Shown here piece by piece: positions 10,254 through 21,595 of a DNA stretch of 64,000 nt (position 1 is its first letter; every line of letters starts with the position of its first letter). Source of the DNA: Gilliamella sp. App4-10 (GTDB taxonomy: Bacteria; Pseudomonadota; Gammaproteobacteria; Enterobacterales; Orbaceae); the NCBI RefSeq assembly GCF_001690495.1, contig NZ_LZGS01000035.1, positions 1 through 64,000 on the forward strand. The letters are read 5' to 3'. A program made the position numbers and the translations under genes. The notes under the pieces are model-generated. The model did no database searches and had not been told where the DNA came from. It saw nothing but the letters and a program-made list of their open reading frames with translations.

Positions 10254-11498
10254 TTAGAATTTCTTAAACAACACTGAACCATTGGTTCCACCAAAACCAA
10301 AAGAATTACAAAGTGCATATTCTAAATTCTTAACTTGACGCGCTGTATGCGGAACATAATCAAGATCACAACCCTCGTCAGGATTATCAAGATTAATTGT
10401 TGGTGGAACTGCTTGATCACGAAGTGCAAGTACAGTGAAAATAGACTCAACAGCACCAGCAGCTCCTAATAAATGCCCTATCATTGATTTAGTTGAACTA
10501 ACCATAACTTTGTTGGCATTTTCTTTAAAAATACTTTTTACCGCTTGTGTTTCAGCTTTATCGCCAGCAGGTGTCGATGTACCATGGGCGTTGATATAAC
10601 CAACCTGATCAGAATTAATACCAGCATCACGAAGAGCGCATTTCATAGCTAATGCAGCTCCACTGCCATCAGCTGGAGGTGAAGTCATATGATAAGCATC
10701 ACCACTCATACCAAACCCAACCAGCTCAGCATAGATTTTAGCTCCTCGCTTTTTGGCATGTTCATATTCTTCTAAGAACATGATACCAGCACCATCACCC
10801 AATACAAAACCATCACGATCTTTATCCCAAGGCCGACTTGCAACTTTAGGATTATCGTTATTAGTTGATAAGGCACGAGCAGCACCAAAGCCACCAATAC
10901 CCAGTGGAGTACTTGCTTTTTCGCCTCCTCCTGCTAACATCGCATCAGCATCACCATAAGCAATCATACGTGCAGCATGACCAATATTATGTACGCCTGA
11001 AGAACATGCTGTTGCAATAGTAATACTTGGTCCTTTTAATCCATAAATAATAGATAAGTGACCTGCAATCATATTAACAATTGTTGATGGTACGAAGAAC
11101 GGACTAATTTTACGTGGTCCACCACTAATTAATGCACTGTGGTTTTCTTCAATCAACCCAAGTCCACCAATACCTGAACCTATAGCACAACCAATTCTTT
11201 TCGCGTTTTCTTCCGTGATCTCAATGCCTGCATCTTGCATTGCTTGCATACCCGCAGCAATACCGTATTGGATAAAATAATCCATTTTACGAGCATCTTT
11301 GCGTGAAATATTATAATCTTCGCCGTTAAAGTTTTTAACCATAGCAGCGAAACGCGTTGCGAAAGGGGCTGTATCAAAGTGTTCTATGAGTTCAACGCCA
11401 CTTTGTCCTGCTAATAAAGCTTGCCAAGTGGATTCAACTGTATTACCTACAGGAGATATCATGCCCATTCCAGTAACAACAACTCTGCGTTTAGACAC
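10254..11498 (-). CDS. fabF: beta-ketoacyl-ACP synthase II
   Basis: Elongating condensing enzyme of type II fatty-acid synthesis, adding malonyl-ACP to acyl-ACP; KAS II controls temperature-dependent fluidity. The product has 414 aa (E. coli 413). Cys-His-His catalytic features are visible: TACSSGVHN (C165), [11 protein letters not shown] and the [12 protein letters not shown] motif. A glycine-rich C-terminus (NSFGFGGTN) is also present. It is last in the yceD-to-fabF cluster, separated from acpP by a 153-bp gap with an attenuator-like hairpin, so its level may be set apart from acpP. Confidence 0.98.
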   Translation of the reverse strand: MSKRRVVVTGMGMISPVGNTVESTWQALLAGQSGVELIEHFDTAPFATRFAAMVKNFNGEDYNISRKDARKMDYFIQYGIAAGMQAMQDAGIEITEENAKRIGCAIGSGIGGLGLIEENHSALISGGPRKISPFFVPSTIVNMIAGHLSIIYGLKGPSITIATACSSGVHNIGHAARMIAYGDADAMLAGGGEKASTPLGIGGFGAARALSTNNDNPKVASRPWDKDRDGFVLGDGAGIMFLEEYEHAKKRGAKIYAELVGFGMSGDAYHMTSPPADGSGAALAMKCALRDAGINSDQVGYINAHGTSTPAGDKAETQAVKSIFKENANKVMVSSTKSMIGHLLGAAGAVESIFTVLALRDQAVPPTINLDNPDEGCDLDYVPHTARQVKNLEYALCNSFGFGGTNGSVLFKKF

Positions 11499-11609
11499 AT
11501 TGCCCTCCAGGAAAGGATTGTAATGAAATTTGAATCATTGAAAATTTTATTTTGAGTTTTCTATAGATTTATACCAAACTTTTTTAATTTAAAAATTAAA
11601 AACACAAAC

Positions 11610-11631
11610 TAGGCGATCTTTTGACCGCCTA
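11610..11631 (-). terminator. attenuator-type hairpin between acpP and fabF
   Basis: On the minus strand TAGGCGGTC and GATCGCCTA form a 9-bp stem (one G-U) around an AAAA loop, 20 nt after the acpP stop. A T-rich stretch follows (GTTTGTGTTTTTAATTTTT). It probably gives partial termination, letting acpP mRNA exceed fabF mRNA. Confidence 0.55.
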
Positions 11632-11651
11632 TCATGAAAACTCTGCTAACC

Positions 11652-11885
11652 TTATTGATTTGCAGTAATATAATCAATTGCTGATTGAACAGTTGTAATT
11701 TTTTCAGCTTCTTCATCAGGAATTTCTGTATCAAATTCTTCTTCTAAAGCCATAACTAATTCAACTGTATCAAGAGAGTCAGCGCCAAGATCTTCAATGA
11801 AAGAAGATTCATTTTTAACTTCTTCCTCTTTTACACCAAGTTGCTCAACAATAATTTTTTTAACTCGCTCTTCAATAGTGCTCAT
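11652..11885 (-). CDS. acpP: acyl carrier protein
   Basis: Carries growing acyl chains on a 4'-phosphopantetheine arm during fatty-acid synthesis. The 77-aa acidic protein has the DSLD attachment motif with S37, the position of the modified serine in E. coli once the start Met is counted. It is flanked by fabG and fabF as in E. coli. Identification is certain. Confidence 0.99.
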   Translation of the reverse strand: MSTIEERVKKIIVEQLGVKEEEVKNESSFIEDLGADSLDTVELVMALEEEFDTEIPDEEAEKITTVQSAIDYITANQ

Positions 11886-12034
11886 ACTCTTTTTTTCCTA
11901 TAAAAATCGCCGAAAGTGGCGGTGAATGTAAGTTTATAAAATGTTGAAAAAAATGCCAATCATTTTTCAACCCAATTGCTTAATTTTTGTTCGAAACATC
12001 AAGTTATTGGCTCATTTTACACTATTCTAGTCAA

Positions 12035-12769
12035 TTACACCATATACATGCCTCCATTGACATGTAAAGTTTCACCAGTAATGTAAGACGCTTCATCTGA
12101 TACCAAAAAAGCAACTGCATTAGCAATTTCTGTTGGCTCACCTAATCGTCCAGCAGGAACTTGCGCCAATGTTAACGCTTTTTGTTCATCAGTTAATGCA
12201 TCAGTCATATCAGTTGCGATAAAACCAGGAGCCACAACATTAACAGTAATACCACGTGATGCAACTTCGCGCGCTAATGATTTACTAAAACCAATTAATC
12301 CTGCCTTAGTTGCTGCATAGTTAGCTTGACCTGCATTACCCATTGTACCAACTACTGAGCCGATAGTAACAATTCTGCCATAGCGTTTTTTCATCATTGT
12401 ACGCATTAATGCTTTAGATAAACGAAAAACAGATGTTAGATTGGTATCTAAAATATCTTGCCATTCGTCATCTTTCATTCTCATTAACAAATTATCACGC
12501 GTAATACCTGCATTATTAACAAGAATATCAATATCACCAAATTCAATTTTTATTGTATTAATCACAGATTCAATGGATGCTTCATCCGTCACATTTAAAG
12601 CAAGGCCTTTACCATTTGAGCCTAAGTAATGACTAATAGACTCAGCACCTTTTTCTGTTGTTGCCGTACCAATAACCGTTGCGCCACAAGCAACTAATTT
12701 TTCTGCAATTGCTTTACCGATCCCACGGCTTGCGCCAGTAACTAAAGCAATTTTTCCTGATAGGTTCAT
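12035..12769 (-). CDS. fabG: 3-oxoacyl-ACP reductase
   Basis: NADPH-dependent reductase of the fatty-acid cycle and a short-chain dehydrogenase. The Rossmann motif GASRGIG is near the N-terminus, NNAG follows, then the catalytic Ser with YAATK (Y and K of the active site). I use the ATG at 12769 (MNLSGKIALVTG, 244 aa, same length as E. coli). A GTG two codons earlier would disrupt the AGAGG ribosome site, which lies correctly spaced before the ATG. It is 19 bp downstream of fabD. Confidence 0.98.
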   Translation of the reverse strand: MNLSGKIALVTGASRGIGKAIAEKLVACGATVIGTATTEKGAESISHYLGSNGKGLALNVTDEASIESVINTIKIEFGDIDILVNNAGITRDNLLMRMKDDEWQDILDTNLTSVFRLSKALMRTMMKKRYGRIVTIGSVVGTMGNAGQANYAATKAGLIGFSKSLAREVASRGITVNVVAPGFIATDMTDALTDEQKALTLAQVPAGRLGEPTEIANAVAFLVSDEASYITGETLHVNGGMYMV

Positions 12770-12788
12770 AACCACCTCTATTTATCCT

Positions 12789-13724
12789 TTACTTTGTGTT
12801 TTCTAATGCCGTTTCTAACGATGATTTATCATTAACCGCAAGACCTGAAAGTGTATCAACAATACGTTTAGTTAATCCAGTTAACACTTTCCCTGGTCCC
12901 ATTTCAACTAAAAGTGTTACATCTTGTTTTGCCATATATTCTACCGTCTGTGTCCAACGTACAGGGCTATAAAGCTGAGCAATTAATGCAGTTTTAATTT
13001 TTTCTGCTGAAGTTTCAACTTTAACATCGACATTATTAATAACAGCAAAATTTGGCGTACTAAATTCAATATCGTTTAAAGTAGTAGCTAACTTATCGGC
13101 TGCTGGTTTCATTAACGCACAATGTGATGGCACACTGACAGCAAGTGGTAATGCACGCTTAGCACCAGCTTCTTTACATAATGCACCTGCACGTTCAACA
13201 GCTTCTTTATTACCGGCAATAACCACTTGACCTGGTGAATTAAAATTCACTGGAGCAACAATTTGACCTTCAGCGGCTTGTTCACATGCTTTGCTAATAG
13301 ATTCGTTATCTAATCCAATAATGGCATACATTGCACCTGTACCGCTTGGGACTGCCTCTTGCATTAGTTTTCCACGTAATTCAACTAATTTAATCGCATC
13401 TTTAAAATTAATTACTCCTGCACAAACTAATGCTGAGTATTCGCCTAAACTATGACCAGCCATAAATTCGGGTTGAGCGCCATTAACACTTTGCCACACT
13501 CTAAATATTGCAACAGACGAAGCAAGTAGCGCAGGCTGTGTTTGCCATGTTTTATTTAATTCTTCTATTGGACCTTTTTGTACTAAATCCCACAAATCAT
13601 AATCAAGTACCTCATAAGCTTCATCAAATGTTGATTTGATAATTGGAAAATCATCAGCAAGATCTTTTAACATGCCGACAGCCTGAGAGCCTTGTCCTGG
13701 AAATACCATTGCAAATTTGGTCAT
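12789..13724 (-). CDS. fabD: malonyl-CoA:ACP transacylase
   Basis: Transfers malonyl from CoA to ACP. The product has FVFPGQGSQ-type N-terminal FPGQGSQ, the nucleophile motif GHSLGEY and the catalytic His region VPSHCALM. I chose the ATG at 13724 (MTKFAMVFPGQG, 311 aa) because homology to E. coli FabD begins there and AAGGA lies 7 nt before it. An in-frame start nine codons upstream is open but adds a non-homologous leader. It sits between fabH and fabG as in E. coli. Confidence 0.97.
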   Translation of the reverse strand: MTKFAMVFPGQGSQAVGMLKDLADDFPIIKSTFDEAYEVLDYDLWDLVQKGPIEELNKTWQTQPALLASSVAIFRVWQSVNGAQPEFMAGHSLGEYSALVCAGVINFKDAIKLVELRGKLMQEAVPSGTGAMYAIIGLDNESISKACEQAAEGQIVAPVNFNSPGQVVIAGNKEAVERAGALCKEAGAKRALPLAVSVPSHCALMKPAADKLATTLNDIEFSTPNFAVINNVDVKVETSAEKIKTALIAQLYSPVRWTQTVEYMAKQDVTLLVEMGPGKVLTGLTKRIVDTLSGLAVNDKSSLETALENTK

Positions 13725-13759
13725 TATTAAATCCTTGATCATTAAAAACACATAATAAA

Positions 13760-14713
13760 CTAAAATCTAACTAGCGCAGAACCCCAAACAAATCCACCAC
13801 CAAAGGCTTCTAATAAAATCAGGTGACCTTGTTGAATTCGCCCATCTCTCACCCCAGCATCTAAAGCACAAGGAACAGAAGCAGCAGAAGTATTGCCCTG
13901 CTTATCTAATGTGACAATGACTTTATTCATATCCATATCCAGCCGTTTTGCGGTTGCTGAAATAATCCTCAAATTAGCTTGATGTGGTACTAACCAATCT
14001 AAATCTGCTTTGTTAAACGCATTTTCTGTCAAAAGCTCATCAACCAAATTTGACAACTCTTTAACTGCCACTTTAAATACTTCATTACCATGCATGGTCA
14101 TATAAACAGGATCTTTCATATCACGACGATCAACATATGGATATTTTAATAAATTACCATAGCGGCCATCAGCATGAAGATGTGAAGCAATAATACCTGG
14201 CTCTTTTGATGCACCAACAACAACTGCTCCTGCACCATCTCCAAAAATGATAATGGTACCTCTATCATTTGGATCAACACCACGGGTTAACATATCTGAA
14301 CCAACAACTAAGGCATAACTAATTGCACCACTTTTAATATATTTATCAGCTATATCAAGCGCATAAATAAATCCCGAGCAAGCGGCAGATACATCAAACG
14401 CAACAACATCACCAATACCTAGTTTGGCTTGCAATTCTGTTGCTGAACTTGGAAATGCATTGACCGAGGTTGCTGTTGCAACAATAATCATACCAATTTC
14501 TTCTTTATCGATATTGGCCATTTCAATTGCATTTATAGCAGCTTCATAAGCCATGCTCGTTACAGTTTCATGTGGCTCTGCAATGCGCCTTTCTTTAATA
14601 CCGGTACGCGTTGTGATCCATTCATCACTAGTATCGACCATTTTTTCAAGATCTGCATTAGTTCTTATCTGTTTTGGAAGATAACTCCCAGTTCCTAATA
14701 TCTTTGTATACAT
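13760..14713 (-). CDS. fabH: beta-ketoacyl-ACP synthase III
   Basis: Starts fatty-acid synthesis by condensing acetyl-CoA with malonyl-ACP. It has 317 aa, as in E. coli. The catalytic Cys is C112 in SAACSGF; the VPHQANLRI motif supplies His, and the downstream GNTSAASVP motif supplies Asn. It begins 4 bp after plsX ends, which suggests translational coupling. Confidence 0.98.
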   Translation of the reverse strand: MYTKILGTGSYLPKQIRTNADLEKMVDTSDEWITTRTGIKERRIAEPHETVTSMAYEAAINAIEMANIDKEEIGMIIVATATSVNAFPSSATELQAKLGIGDVVAFDVSAACSGFIYALDIADKYIKSGAISYALVVGSDMLTRGVDPNDRGTIIIFGDGAGAVVVGASKEPGIIASHLHADGRYGNLLKYPYVDRRDMKDPVYMTMHGNEVFKVAVKELSNLVDELLTENAFNKADLDWLVPHQANLRIISATAKRLDMDMNKVIVTLDKQGNTSAASVPCALDAGVRDGRIQQGHLILLEAFGGGFVWGSALVRF

Positions 14714-14717
14714 CTAA

Positions 14718-15764
14718 TTATTCGCTCTTGGGTAGTGCGGAAGAAAGGCTTGTTGCAATCTTCTCTGGTATATTTGTTTGTATAGCCAAAATAGCTTGTT
14801 CAATTGCTGCAAAAAATGACTTTTGGTTAGCACTACCATGACTTTTAATCACAATACTTCTAAGTCCAAGCAAGCAAGCACCATTATATCGTCCTGGTTC
14901 CAAATAACCAAAATTTTTTGAGAACTTTCTCTGTAACCATTTACTTAATAGTTTCATTAATAATGAATTGTGACCAAGAGACAACTTAAATGAAGACATG
15001 AAAATTTTAACTAAGCCTTCTACTGTTTTTAACGTCACATTGCCAACAAAACCATCACATACTAATACATCTGTTTTGCCAGTGAGAAGTTCATTACCTT
15101 CTAAATAGCCAATGTAATTAATCTGATCATTCGATTTTAAAATAGAAGCTGCTGCACGTATTTTATCCAATCCTTTAATATCTTCTTCACCAATGTTAAG
15201 TAAGGCAACTCGAGGATGTTCAATTTTTAGCACTGTTTTTGCTAATATTTCGCCCATTATGGCAAATTGTACTAACATATCACTATCACATTCAGCATTA
15301 GCACCTAAATCCAGCACAACTGTACTTTGATTGTTTAATGCGGGAATAGTGGCAACTAAAGCTGGGCGATCAATACCAGTTAAAGAGTGCAATAAGAGTT
15401 TGGACAGCCCCATCAGAGCACCTGTATTACCAGCACTAACACAGGCTTGAGCATTGTTATCTTTAACCAGCTCAAGCGCTATTCTCATTGACGTCCCTTG
15501 GCTATGGCGAATCGCATATGCAGGCTTCATATCATTAGCAATAACCGCAGTCGATTCGATCAAGGTTAACCGCCCCTCTTGTTCATATTGAGAGACAAGT
15601 TTTGAATTTTCTTTTGACAAAAAGAAACTAATTTCCGTTGGATCGCCCACCAGAAAAATAGAAAGGTTTGGATAACAGTTTAGAGCTGTTATTCCTGCAG
15701 GAATAATAGCACGAGGACCGAAGTCCCCGCTCATAGCATCTAACGCAATGGTTAGATTATCCAA
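14718..15764 (-). CDS. plsX: phosphate acyltransferase PlsX
   Basis: Makes acyl-phosphate from acyl-ACP, feeding phospholipid synthesis through PlsY. The 348-aa product shows the PlsX pattern: [12 protein letters not shown] at the N-terminus (MGGD in most relatives; here MSGD), [30 protein letters not shown] and KSHGSAN. The start codon is TTG at 15764, preceded at good spacing by AGGTGA; no in-frame ATG fits better. It lies between rpmF and fabH in the classic order. Confidence 0.97.
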   Translation of the reverse strand: MDNLTIALDAMSGDFGPRAIIPAGITALNCYPNLSIFLVGDPTEISFFLSKENSKLVSQYEQEGRLTLIESTAVIANDMKPAYAIRHSQGTSMRIALELVKDNNAQACVSAGNTGALMGLSKLLLHSLTGIDRPALVATIPALNNQSTVVLDLGANAECDSDMLVQFAIMGEILAKTVLKIEHPRVALLNIGEEDIKGLDKIRAAASILKSNDQINYIGYLEGNELLTGKTDVLVCDGFVGNVTLKTVEGLVKIFMSSFKLSLGHNSLLMKLLSKWLQRKFSKNFGYLEPGRYNGACLLGLRSIVIKSHGSANQKSFFAAIEQAILAIQTNIPEKIATSLSSALPKSE

Positions 15765-15797
15765 AATGTCACCTGAGGATTTCTAATTAGGTAGTAA

Positions 15798-15965
15798 TTA
15801 TTTAGAAATCACTTTACGACCACGATAATAACCATCAGCGGTTACGTGATGACGTAAATGTGTTTTACCTGATTCATCAACTGAAATATTAGCAACAGTT
15901 AATGCATCATGAGAACGACGCATACCACGTTTTGCACGAGTTTTACGATTCTGTTGAACAGCCAT
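15798..15965 (-). CDS. rpmF: 50S ribosomal protein L32
   Basis: Small ribosomal protein, 55 aa, read directly from the minus strand: it begins [20 protein letters not shown] and ends [11 protein letters not shown]. coli L32 has 57 aa with nearly the same ends; two residues are missing in the middle. It starts 4 bp after the yceD stop with AAGGGG as ribosome site inside the yceD 3' end, and lies 33 bp before plsX. The yceD-rpmF-plsX order is conserved in gammaproteobacteria. Confidence 0.98.
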   Translation of the reverse strand: MAVQQNRKTRAKRGMRRSHDALTVANISVDESGKTHLRHHVTADGYYRGRKVISK

Positions 15966-15969
15966 GGAT

Positions 15970-16479
15970 TTACCCCTTATTCTTTAAACTAACTAAAATT
16001 GCAAATGGATTTGGTTTTTCACGTTCAATTGAAATGTCACCAAATACCATATCAGCCTCTGACACTTCGCAGTGTTTACTATCATGTACCGGCGCAATTG
16101 GTAACGAGAGAATAATTTCGTCCTCAAGTAACGCTAATATATCTACTTCGCCAAACTCGTTCATCAGAACGGGCTCATAATGTTCCGGTAGAGCCTCTGC
16201 TTGAGCATCGCTCTTAACAGGACTAAATTTATTCATCACATGAACTTCTGTGATAAAAGGTTTAAAACAACGTTGGCAAACCAACTCTAACGTCATTTTT
16301 GCATCAATTGTAATAACACAAAGCCGCTGCTCATCAAACTTAAAAGATAAGCTGCACTCAATATCACTTTGCGGACTTTCAACCCTAGTTACACTTTTAG
16401 CTGGATAATATCCAACATAATCAAGCTTTTTTTGTGCCGATTTAATTGGGTCAATTGTTAATGGCAATTTATTTTGCAT
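15970..16479 (-). CDS. yceD: 23S rRNA accumulation protein YceD (DUF177)
   Basis: DUF177-family protein needed in bacteria and plants for normal 23S rRNA accumulation; its biochemical role is unsettled. The 169-aa product (E. coli 173) has the family CQRCF-type motif and an acidic C-terminal half with [16 protein letters not shown]. It is first in the yceD-rpmF-plsX-fab operon and follows a strong predicted promoter (16579-16551), with an 86-nt leader region. Confidence 0.93.
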   Translation of the reverse strand: MQNKLPLTIDPIKSAQKKLDYVGYYPAKSVTRVESPQSDIECSLSFKFDEQRLCVITIDAKMTLELVCQRCFKPFITEVHVMNKFSPVKSDAQAEALPEHYEPVLMNEFGEVDILALLEDEIILSLPIAPVHDSKHCEVSEADMVFGDISIEREKPNPFAILVSLKNKG

Positions 16480-16550
16480 AAAATATGCATGCTACCTTAA
16501 AGTTTCTCTTATGTTCCTTCTAAAAAAAGAACACAATACATAAGGCGCGC

Positions 16551-16579
16551 ATATTACCTTTAAATCATGATTTCGTCAA
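16551..16579 (-). promoter_or_regulatory. promoter of the yceD-rpmF-plsX-fab operon
   Basis: Minus-strand -35 TTGACG (16579-16574) and -10 TAATAT (16556-16551) have an exact 17-bp spacer. GCGCGCC follows the -10 immediately. The GC-rich discriminator is typical of growth-rate-regulated (ppGpp/DksA-sensitive) promoters such as those of ribosomal genes, which fits rpmF in the operon. Confidence 0.75.
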
Positions 16580-16918
16580 TGGGCGCATGGAATATAATTT
16601 GTTTTTGTTACTAATTATTATTTTAACATTCATTGACTCTTTACTATGTTGTTTATCAACAATTATTACATTCTCTAATAAAATAGATTGGATATCAAAT
16701 TGATTTTAATGAGTTTTTTGATGTTTTGAAAAACAAAATTTAATGCGGTATAGATTGTGGACGATTTTTATTTTGTTATTATGGCGTTGATGTAAAACAG
16801 GGTTTGCTATTACTCACATCACTTTGATTTACTGAATGATAAATAATTAAAATAGTTTTTTGCAACTTTATCAGACTTAATATCACATTTATTAAAGTAC
16901 GACTTCGAAACACTCTAA
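16580..16918. other. intergenic stretch, no gene seen
   Basis: About 340 AT-rich bases lie between the haem-monooxygenase-like gene and the fab operon promoter. I see no open frame with a ribosome site, no clear terminator and no repeat. It may hold upstream promoter elements of the fab operon. Confidence 0.6.
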
Positions 16919-17203
16919 TTATGCTAGCTCTAAATAAATATCACTATTATTTGGTCGGTTATTCGTATTACGGTGGGTATGCTTAAAGTGTTCAGAATTA
17001 ACCCAAGTTTCAAAATCAGCTTTAGATTCCCACTCAGTAAATGAAGAAAATAGTGTATAATTTTCTTCTGTCTTTCCTTGTAAAAAGTAAAAACGATTAA
17101 ACCCTTGCATTTCGTTCAGATGGCTATCACGCTTTCGCCACATGTCAATAAATGTATCTTCACTACCGCGTTTAATTTTAAAACGGTTCATTACAATATA
17201 CAT
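16919..17203 (-). CDS. IsdG-like antibiotic-biosynthesis-monooxygenase domain protein
   Basis: A 94-aa single-domain ferredoxin-fold protein of the ABM superfamily. It resembles the haem-degrading IsdG/IsdI and HmoA/HmoB enzymes. Family landmarks are present: N6 in the first strand (MNRFKIKRG), the EMQGFNRF loop, W58, W67 and H77 (FKHTH). N, W and H at 7, 67 and 77 are the catalytic set in staphylococcal IsdG, so haem or tetrapyrrole breakdown is plausible. No haem-uptake genes are nearby. It lies after the rpoC terminator and before the fab operon. Other ABM functions such as quinol monooxygenase cannot be excluded. Confidence 0.75.
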   Translation of the reverse strand: MYIVMNRFKIKRGSEDTFIDMWRKRDSHLNEMQGFNRFYFLQGKTEENYTLFSSFTEWESKADFETWVNSEHFKHTHRNTNNRPNNSDIYLELA

Positions 17204-17238
17204 ACCAATCTTCTTTCATATAGTTTTAAGCATGACAT

Positions 17239-17267
17239 AAAAAAATAGCACGCCATGCGTGCTATTT
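17239..17267 (-). terminator. Rho-independent terminator of rpoBC operon
   Basis: A perfect 11-bp stem (AAATAGCACGC / GCGTGCTATTT) with a 3-nt loop lies 20 bp after the rpoC stop. On the minus strand a run of T follows (17245-17239). Textbook terminator. Confidence 0.9.
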
Positions 17268-17287
17268 GCAAATTAAACCTAATGAGG

Positions 17288-20200
17288 CTATTGATTCTCT
17301 TCGGCAGAGTTTAGTAATTCAGCTAAATTAGCTGTTGCCTCTTCCGCTGAAATTGTTGTTTGAATCTCATCTGTTGATGGCATTGCGCGTTTACGTAAAC
17401 GTTCTTTATGATAAGCATAACCCGTACCAGCTGGAATTAATCGACCTACAATTACGTTTTCTTTTAAGCCACGTAATTCATCATTTTTACCAGCCACTGC
17501 TGCTTCAGTTAAGACACGAGTTGTTTCTTGGAACGAAGCCGCAGAAATAAACGATTCAGTCGTTAGGGAAGCTTTAGTAATACCAAGTAAATCGTGTAAG
17601 TAAACAATTGGTTCTTTACCTTGCGCTTCAAGTTCACGGTTGATAATCTTCAAACGTGAAACTTCAAGTTGTTCACCTTCAAGTAGGCGTGAGCCACCCG
17701 GATGAATAACCGTTGCTTTACGTAACATTTGACGGACGATAACTTCAATGTGTTTATCGTTAATTTTTACACCTTGTAGACGATAAACTTCTTGAACTTC
17801 GTTAACAATATAACGGGTTACCGCATTAACGCCACGTAGACGTAAAATATCATGCGCTGATTCAGGACCATCAGAAATCACATCACCACGACCAACTTGT
17901 TCGCCTTCAAACACGTTAAGTTGACGCCATTTTGGAATCATCTCTTCATATGGTTCACTACCATCTAATGGCGTGATAATTAAGCGACGTTTACCTTTTG
18001 TTTCTTTACCGAATGAAATGATACCGTCAATTTCAGCCAAGATTGCTGGCTCTTTTGGTTTACGTGCTTCAAATAAATCAGCAACACGTGGTAAACCACC
18101 TGTGATATCTTTGGTACCAACAGATGCTTGTGGAATACGAGCGAGTGTGTCACCAATATTGATTTCAGCACCATCTTCTAACTGTACTAGAGCTTTACCA
18201 GGCAAAAAGTATTGCGCAAGCATTTCAGTACCGGCAAGATAGATATCATCACCTCTAGCATCAACAATTTTGATGGCTGGACGTAAATCTTTACCTACAC
18301 CTGTACGTTCTGCTACATCTAATATCGCAATAGATGATAAACCAGTTAATTCATCAGTTTGACGAGTAATAGTTTGCCCATCAACCATATCCACAAAACG
18401 AACAAAACCTTTAGTTTCAGAGATAACTGGCATCGTATGTGGATCCCAGTTAGCCACTGTTTCACCCGCATCAACCGCAACACCATTACCTTTACTTAAA
18501 ATCGAACCATAAGGCACTTTGTAGGTTTCTTTCATTCGACCTAAGTCATCAATAATGGTTAATTCAGCATTACGTGAAGTAATTACCAGTTTCTTGTCTG
18601 GGTTAGTTACAAATTTAGCGTTAGTTAATTTAATACTACCTTTGTTTTTAACTTGAACACTTGATTCGGCAGCCGCTCGCGATGCCGCACCACCAATGTG
18701 GAACGTACGCATGGTTAACTGTGTACCTGGCTCACCGATTGATTGCGCCGCAATGACACCGATTGCTTCACCTTTATTGACCAAGTGACCACGTGCTAAG
18801 TCACGACCATAACATTTTGCACACACACCAAAATCAGTATCACACGAAACCACTGAACGCACTTTAACGCTATCAACAGATTCTGCTTCAAGTAAGTCAC
18901 ATTTACTTTCATCAAGTAATGTGTTACGTGGGATTAAGATATCTGCACTACCAGGTTTTAATACATCTTCAGCCGTGACTCGACCTAATACTCGTTCACG
19001 AAGTGGCTCTTTAACATCACCGCCTTCAATAACAGGTGTCATCACTACACCTTCTAAGGTGCCACAGTCATCTTCAATCACCACTAAATCTTGCGCTACA
19101 TCAACTAAACGTCGAGTTAAGTAACCTGAGTTCGCTGTTTTTAATGCGGTATCCGCAAGACCTTTACGCGCACCATGCGTAGAGATAAAGTACTGAAGTA
19201 CGTTTAATCCTTCACGGAAGTTCGCAGTGATAGGTGTTTCAATAATCGAACCATCTGGTTTTGCCATCAAGCCACGCATACCAGCAAGCTGACGAATCTG
19301 TGCTGCAGAACCACGCGCACCAGAGTCGGCCATCATGTAAATGCTATTGAAAGAAGATTGAACTTCTTCTTCGCCTTCACGGTTAATTACTTTTTCAGTT
19401 GATAAGTTATCCATCATCGCTTTAGCAACGCGCTCATTAGCGGCAGCCCAAATATCGATAACTTTGTTATAACGTTCACCTGCAGTTACTAAACCAGATT
19501 GGAATTGCTCTTGAATTTCAGCAACTTCGATTTCAGCTTCGTTGATGATTTGTGATTTCTTCGCTGGAATTTCCATATCATCAATACCAACTGATACACC
19601 TGAACGCGCCGCATAAGCAAATCCAGTGTACATGATTTGGTCAGCTAAAATAACCGTATCTTTCATGCCTAACTGGCGATAACAGATATTTAAAATTTTA
19701 GAGATCGCTTTTTTACCCAAAGGTTGATTGATAACAGAGAAGCTCATCCCTTTTGGCATAATTAACCATAAAATTGCACGACCAACCGTTGTATCAACAA
19801 CCGAGGTGGTGTCTTCCCACTCGCCTACACTGTTACGTTGGCTTTCAGTGATACGGACTTTAACCTTAGCATGTAATTCAACTAAACCTAAACGATACAG
19901 CTTTTCAGCTTCTTTAGGACCAGTTAATATCATGCCTTCACCTTTAGCATTGACTTTATCACGAGTCATATAGTAAAGACCTAGAACCACGTCCTGTGAA
20001 GGAACGATGATAGGCTCACCACTTGCCGGTGAAAGAATATTGTTGGTTGACATCATTAACGCACGAGCTTCTAATTGTGCTTCTAACGTTAATGGAACGT
20101 GAACCGCCATCTGGTCACCATCGAAGTCAGCATTAAACGCCGCACAAACTAATGGGTGTAATTGAATGGCTTTACCTTCAATTAGAATCGGTTCAAATGC

Positions 20201-21505
20201 TTGAATACCTAATCTATGCAATGTTGGGGCACGGTTTAGTAATACTGGATGCTCACGGATAACTTCATCTAAGATATCCCATACAATTGCATCTTCACGC
20301 TCAACCATTTTCTTCGCTGCTTTAATGGTTGTTGCATAACCGCGACGCTCTAATTTACCGTAAATAAATGGTTTGAATAATTCAAGGGCCATTTTCTTCG
20401 GTAAACCACACTGATGCAAATGTAAGTATGGACCTACAGTAATTACAGAACGACCAGAATAGTCAACACGTTTACCTAACAAGTTTTGACGGAAACGACC
20501 TTGCTTACCTTTAATCATATCAGCAAGTGACTTCAATGGGCGTTTGTTTGAACCAGTAATCGCACGACCACGACGACCATTATCTAATAATGCATCGACC
20601 GATTCTTGTAACATCCGTTTTTCATTACGTACAATGATATCCGGTGCAGCCAAGTCTAATAAACGTTTTAAACGGTTATTACGATTAATAACTCGACGAT
20701 AAAGATCATTAAGATCTGATGTTGCAAAACGTCCGCCATCAAGTGGAACCAATGGGCGTAAATCTGGTGGCAACACAGGTAATACGTTCAGAATCATCCA
20801 TTCAGGTTTATTTTCTGATTGAATAAATGCTTCAATAATCTTAATACGTTTGGTCAGCTTTTTACGCTTAGTTTCAGAATTAGTGGTAGCGAGTTCATCA
20901 CGTAGTGCTTCACATTCTGCTTGCACATCAATATTACGTAATAACTCTTGAATAGCTTCTGCCCCCATGCGAGCATCAAATTCGTCACCAAACTCTTCTA
21001 ACGCATCTAAATATTGTTCTTCAGTTAAAATTTGACCACGTTCAAGGTTCGTCATACCACCATCAAGAACCATAAATGATTCAAAATAAAGCACTCGCTC
21101 AATATCACGAAGAGGCATATCAAGTAATAAACCGATACGAGATGGTAATGATTTTAAAAACCAGATATGGGCAGTTGGTGATGCTAGTTCAATGTGCCCC
21201 ATACGTTCACGACGTACTTTAGCTTGAGTTACTTCAACTCCACATTTTTCACAAATTACACCACGGTGTTTTAAACGTTTATATTTTCCACATAAACACT
21301 CATAATCTTTTACTGGTCCAAAAATACGCGCACAAAACAATCCATCGCGCTCAGGTTTGAACGTACGATAATTAATTGTTTCAGGTTTTTTAACTTCACC
21401 AAAAGACCATGAACGAATCATATCAGGAGAAGCAAGGCCTATCTTGATAGCATCAAAATCTTCTGTTTTTGTTTGTGCTTTTAGAAACTTTAGTAAGTCT
21501 TTCAC
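17288..21505 (-). CDS. rpoC: RNA polymerase beta' subunit
   Basis: Largest RNA polymerase subunit; holds the catalytic Mg2+ site. The 1405-aa product (E. coli 1407) has the N-terminal zinc ribbon ([19 protein letters not shown]), the catalytic NADFDGDQM motif near residue 460 and the bridge-helix/trigger-loop region. It also has the second zinc site ([15 protein letters not shown]) and the [11 protein letters not shown] segment. It follows rpoB by 90 bp and ends at a strong terminator. Confidence 0.99.
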   Translation of the reverse strand: MKDLLKFLKAQTKTEDFDAIKIGLASPDMIRSWSFGEVKKPETINYRTFKPERDGLFCARIFGPVKDYECLCGKYKRLKHRGVICEKCGVEVTQAKVRRERMGHIELASPTAHIWFLKSLPSRIGLLLDMPLRDIERVLYFESFMVLDGGMTNLERGQILTEEQYLDALEEFGDEFDARMGAEAIQELLRNIDVQAECEALRDELATTNSETKRKKLTKRIKIIEAFIQSENKPEWMILNVLPVLPPDLRPLVPLDGGRFATSDLNDLYRRVINRNNRLKRLLDLAAPDIIVRNEKRMLQESVDALLDNGRRGRAITGSNKRPLKSLADMIKGKQGRFRQNLLGKRVDYSGRSVITVGPYLHLHQCGLPKKMALELFKPFIYGKLERRGYATTIKAAKKMVEREDAIVWDILDEVIREHPVLLNRAPTLHRLGIQAFEPILIEGKAIQLHPLVCAAFNADFDGDQMAVHVPLTLEAQLEARALMMSTNNILSPASGEPIIVPSQDVVLGLYYMTRDKVNAKGEGMILTGPKEAEKLYRLGLVELHAKVKVRITESQRNSVGEWEDTTSVVDTTVGRAILWLIMPKGMSFSVINQPLGKKAISKILNICYRQLGMKDTVILADQIMYTGFAYAARSGVSVGIDDMEIPAKKSQIINEAEIEVAEIQEQFQSGLVTAGERYNKVIDIWAAANERVAKAMMDNLSTEKVINREGEEEVQSSFNSIYMMADSGARGSAAQIRQLAGMRGLMAKPDGSIIETPITANFREGLNVLQYFISTHGARKGLADTALKTANSGYLTRRLVDVAQDLVVIEDDCGTLEGVVMTPVIEGGDVKEPLRERVLGRVTAEDVLKPGSADILIPRNTLLDESKCDLLEAESVDSVKVRSVVSCDTDFGVCAKCYGRDLARGHLVNKGEAIGVIAAQSIGEPGTQLTMRTFHIGGAASRAAAESSVQVKNKGSIKLTNAKFVTNPDKKLVITSRNAELTIIDDLGRMKETYKVPYGSILSKGNGVAVDAGETVANWDPHTMPVISETKGFVRFVDMVDGQTITRQTDELTGLSSIAILDVAERTGVGKDLRPAIKIVDARGDDIYLAGTEMLAQYFLPGKALVQLEDGAEINIGDTLARIPQASVGTKDITGGLPRVADLFEARKPKEPAILAEIDGIISFGKETKGKRRLIITPLDGSEPYEEMIPKWRQLNVFEGEQVGRGDVISDGPESAHDILRLRGVNAVTRYIVNEVQEVYRLQGVKINDKHIEVIVRQMLRKATVIHPGGSRLLEGEQLEVSRLKIINRELEAQGKEPIVYLHDLLGITKASLTTESFISAASFQETTRVLTEAAVAGKNDELRGLKENVIVGRLIPAGTGYAYHKERLRKRAMPSTDEIQTTISAEEATANLAELLNSAEENQ

Positions 21506-21595
21506 AATTGACTCCTATGGAGTTAAACCAATTAGATAACTTATTACTAATAATAAGTTATCCCTATAAATAGAAATCATTTAAGTTAGCAAAAA

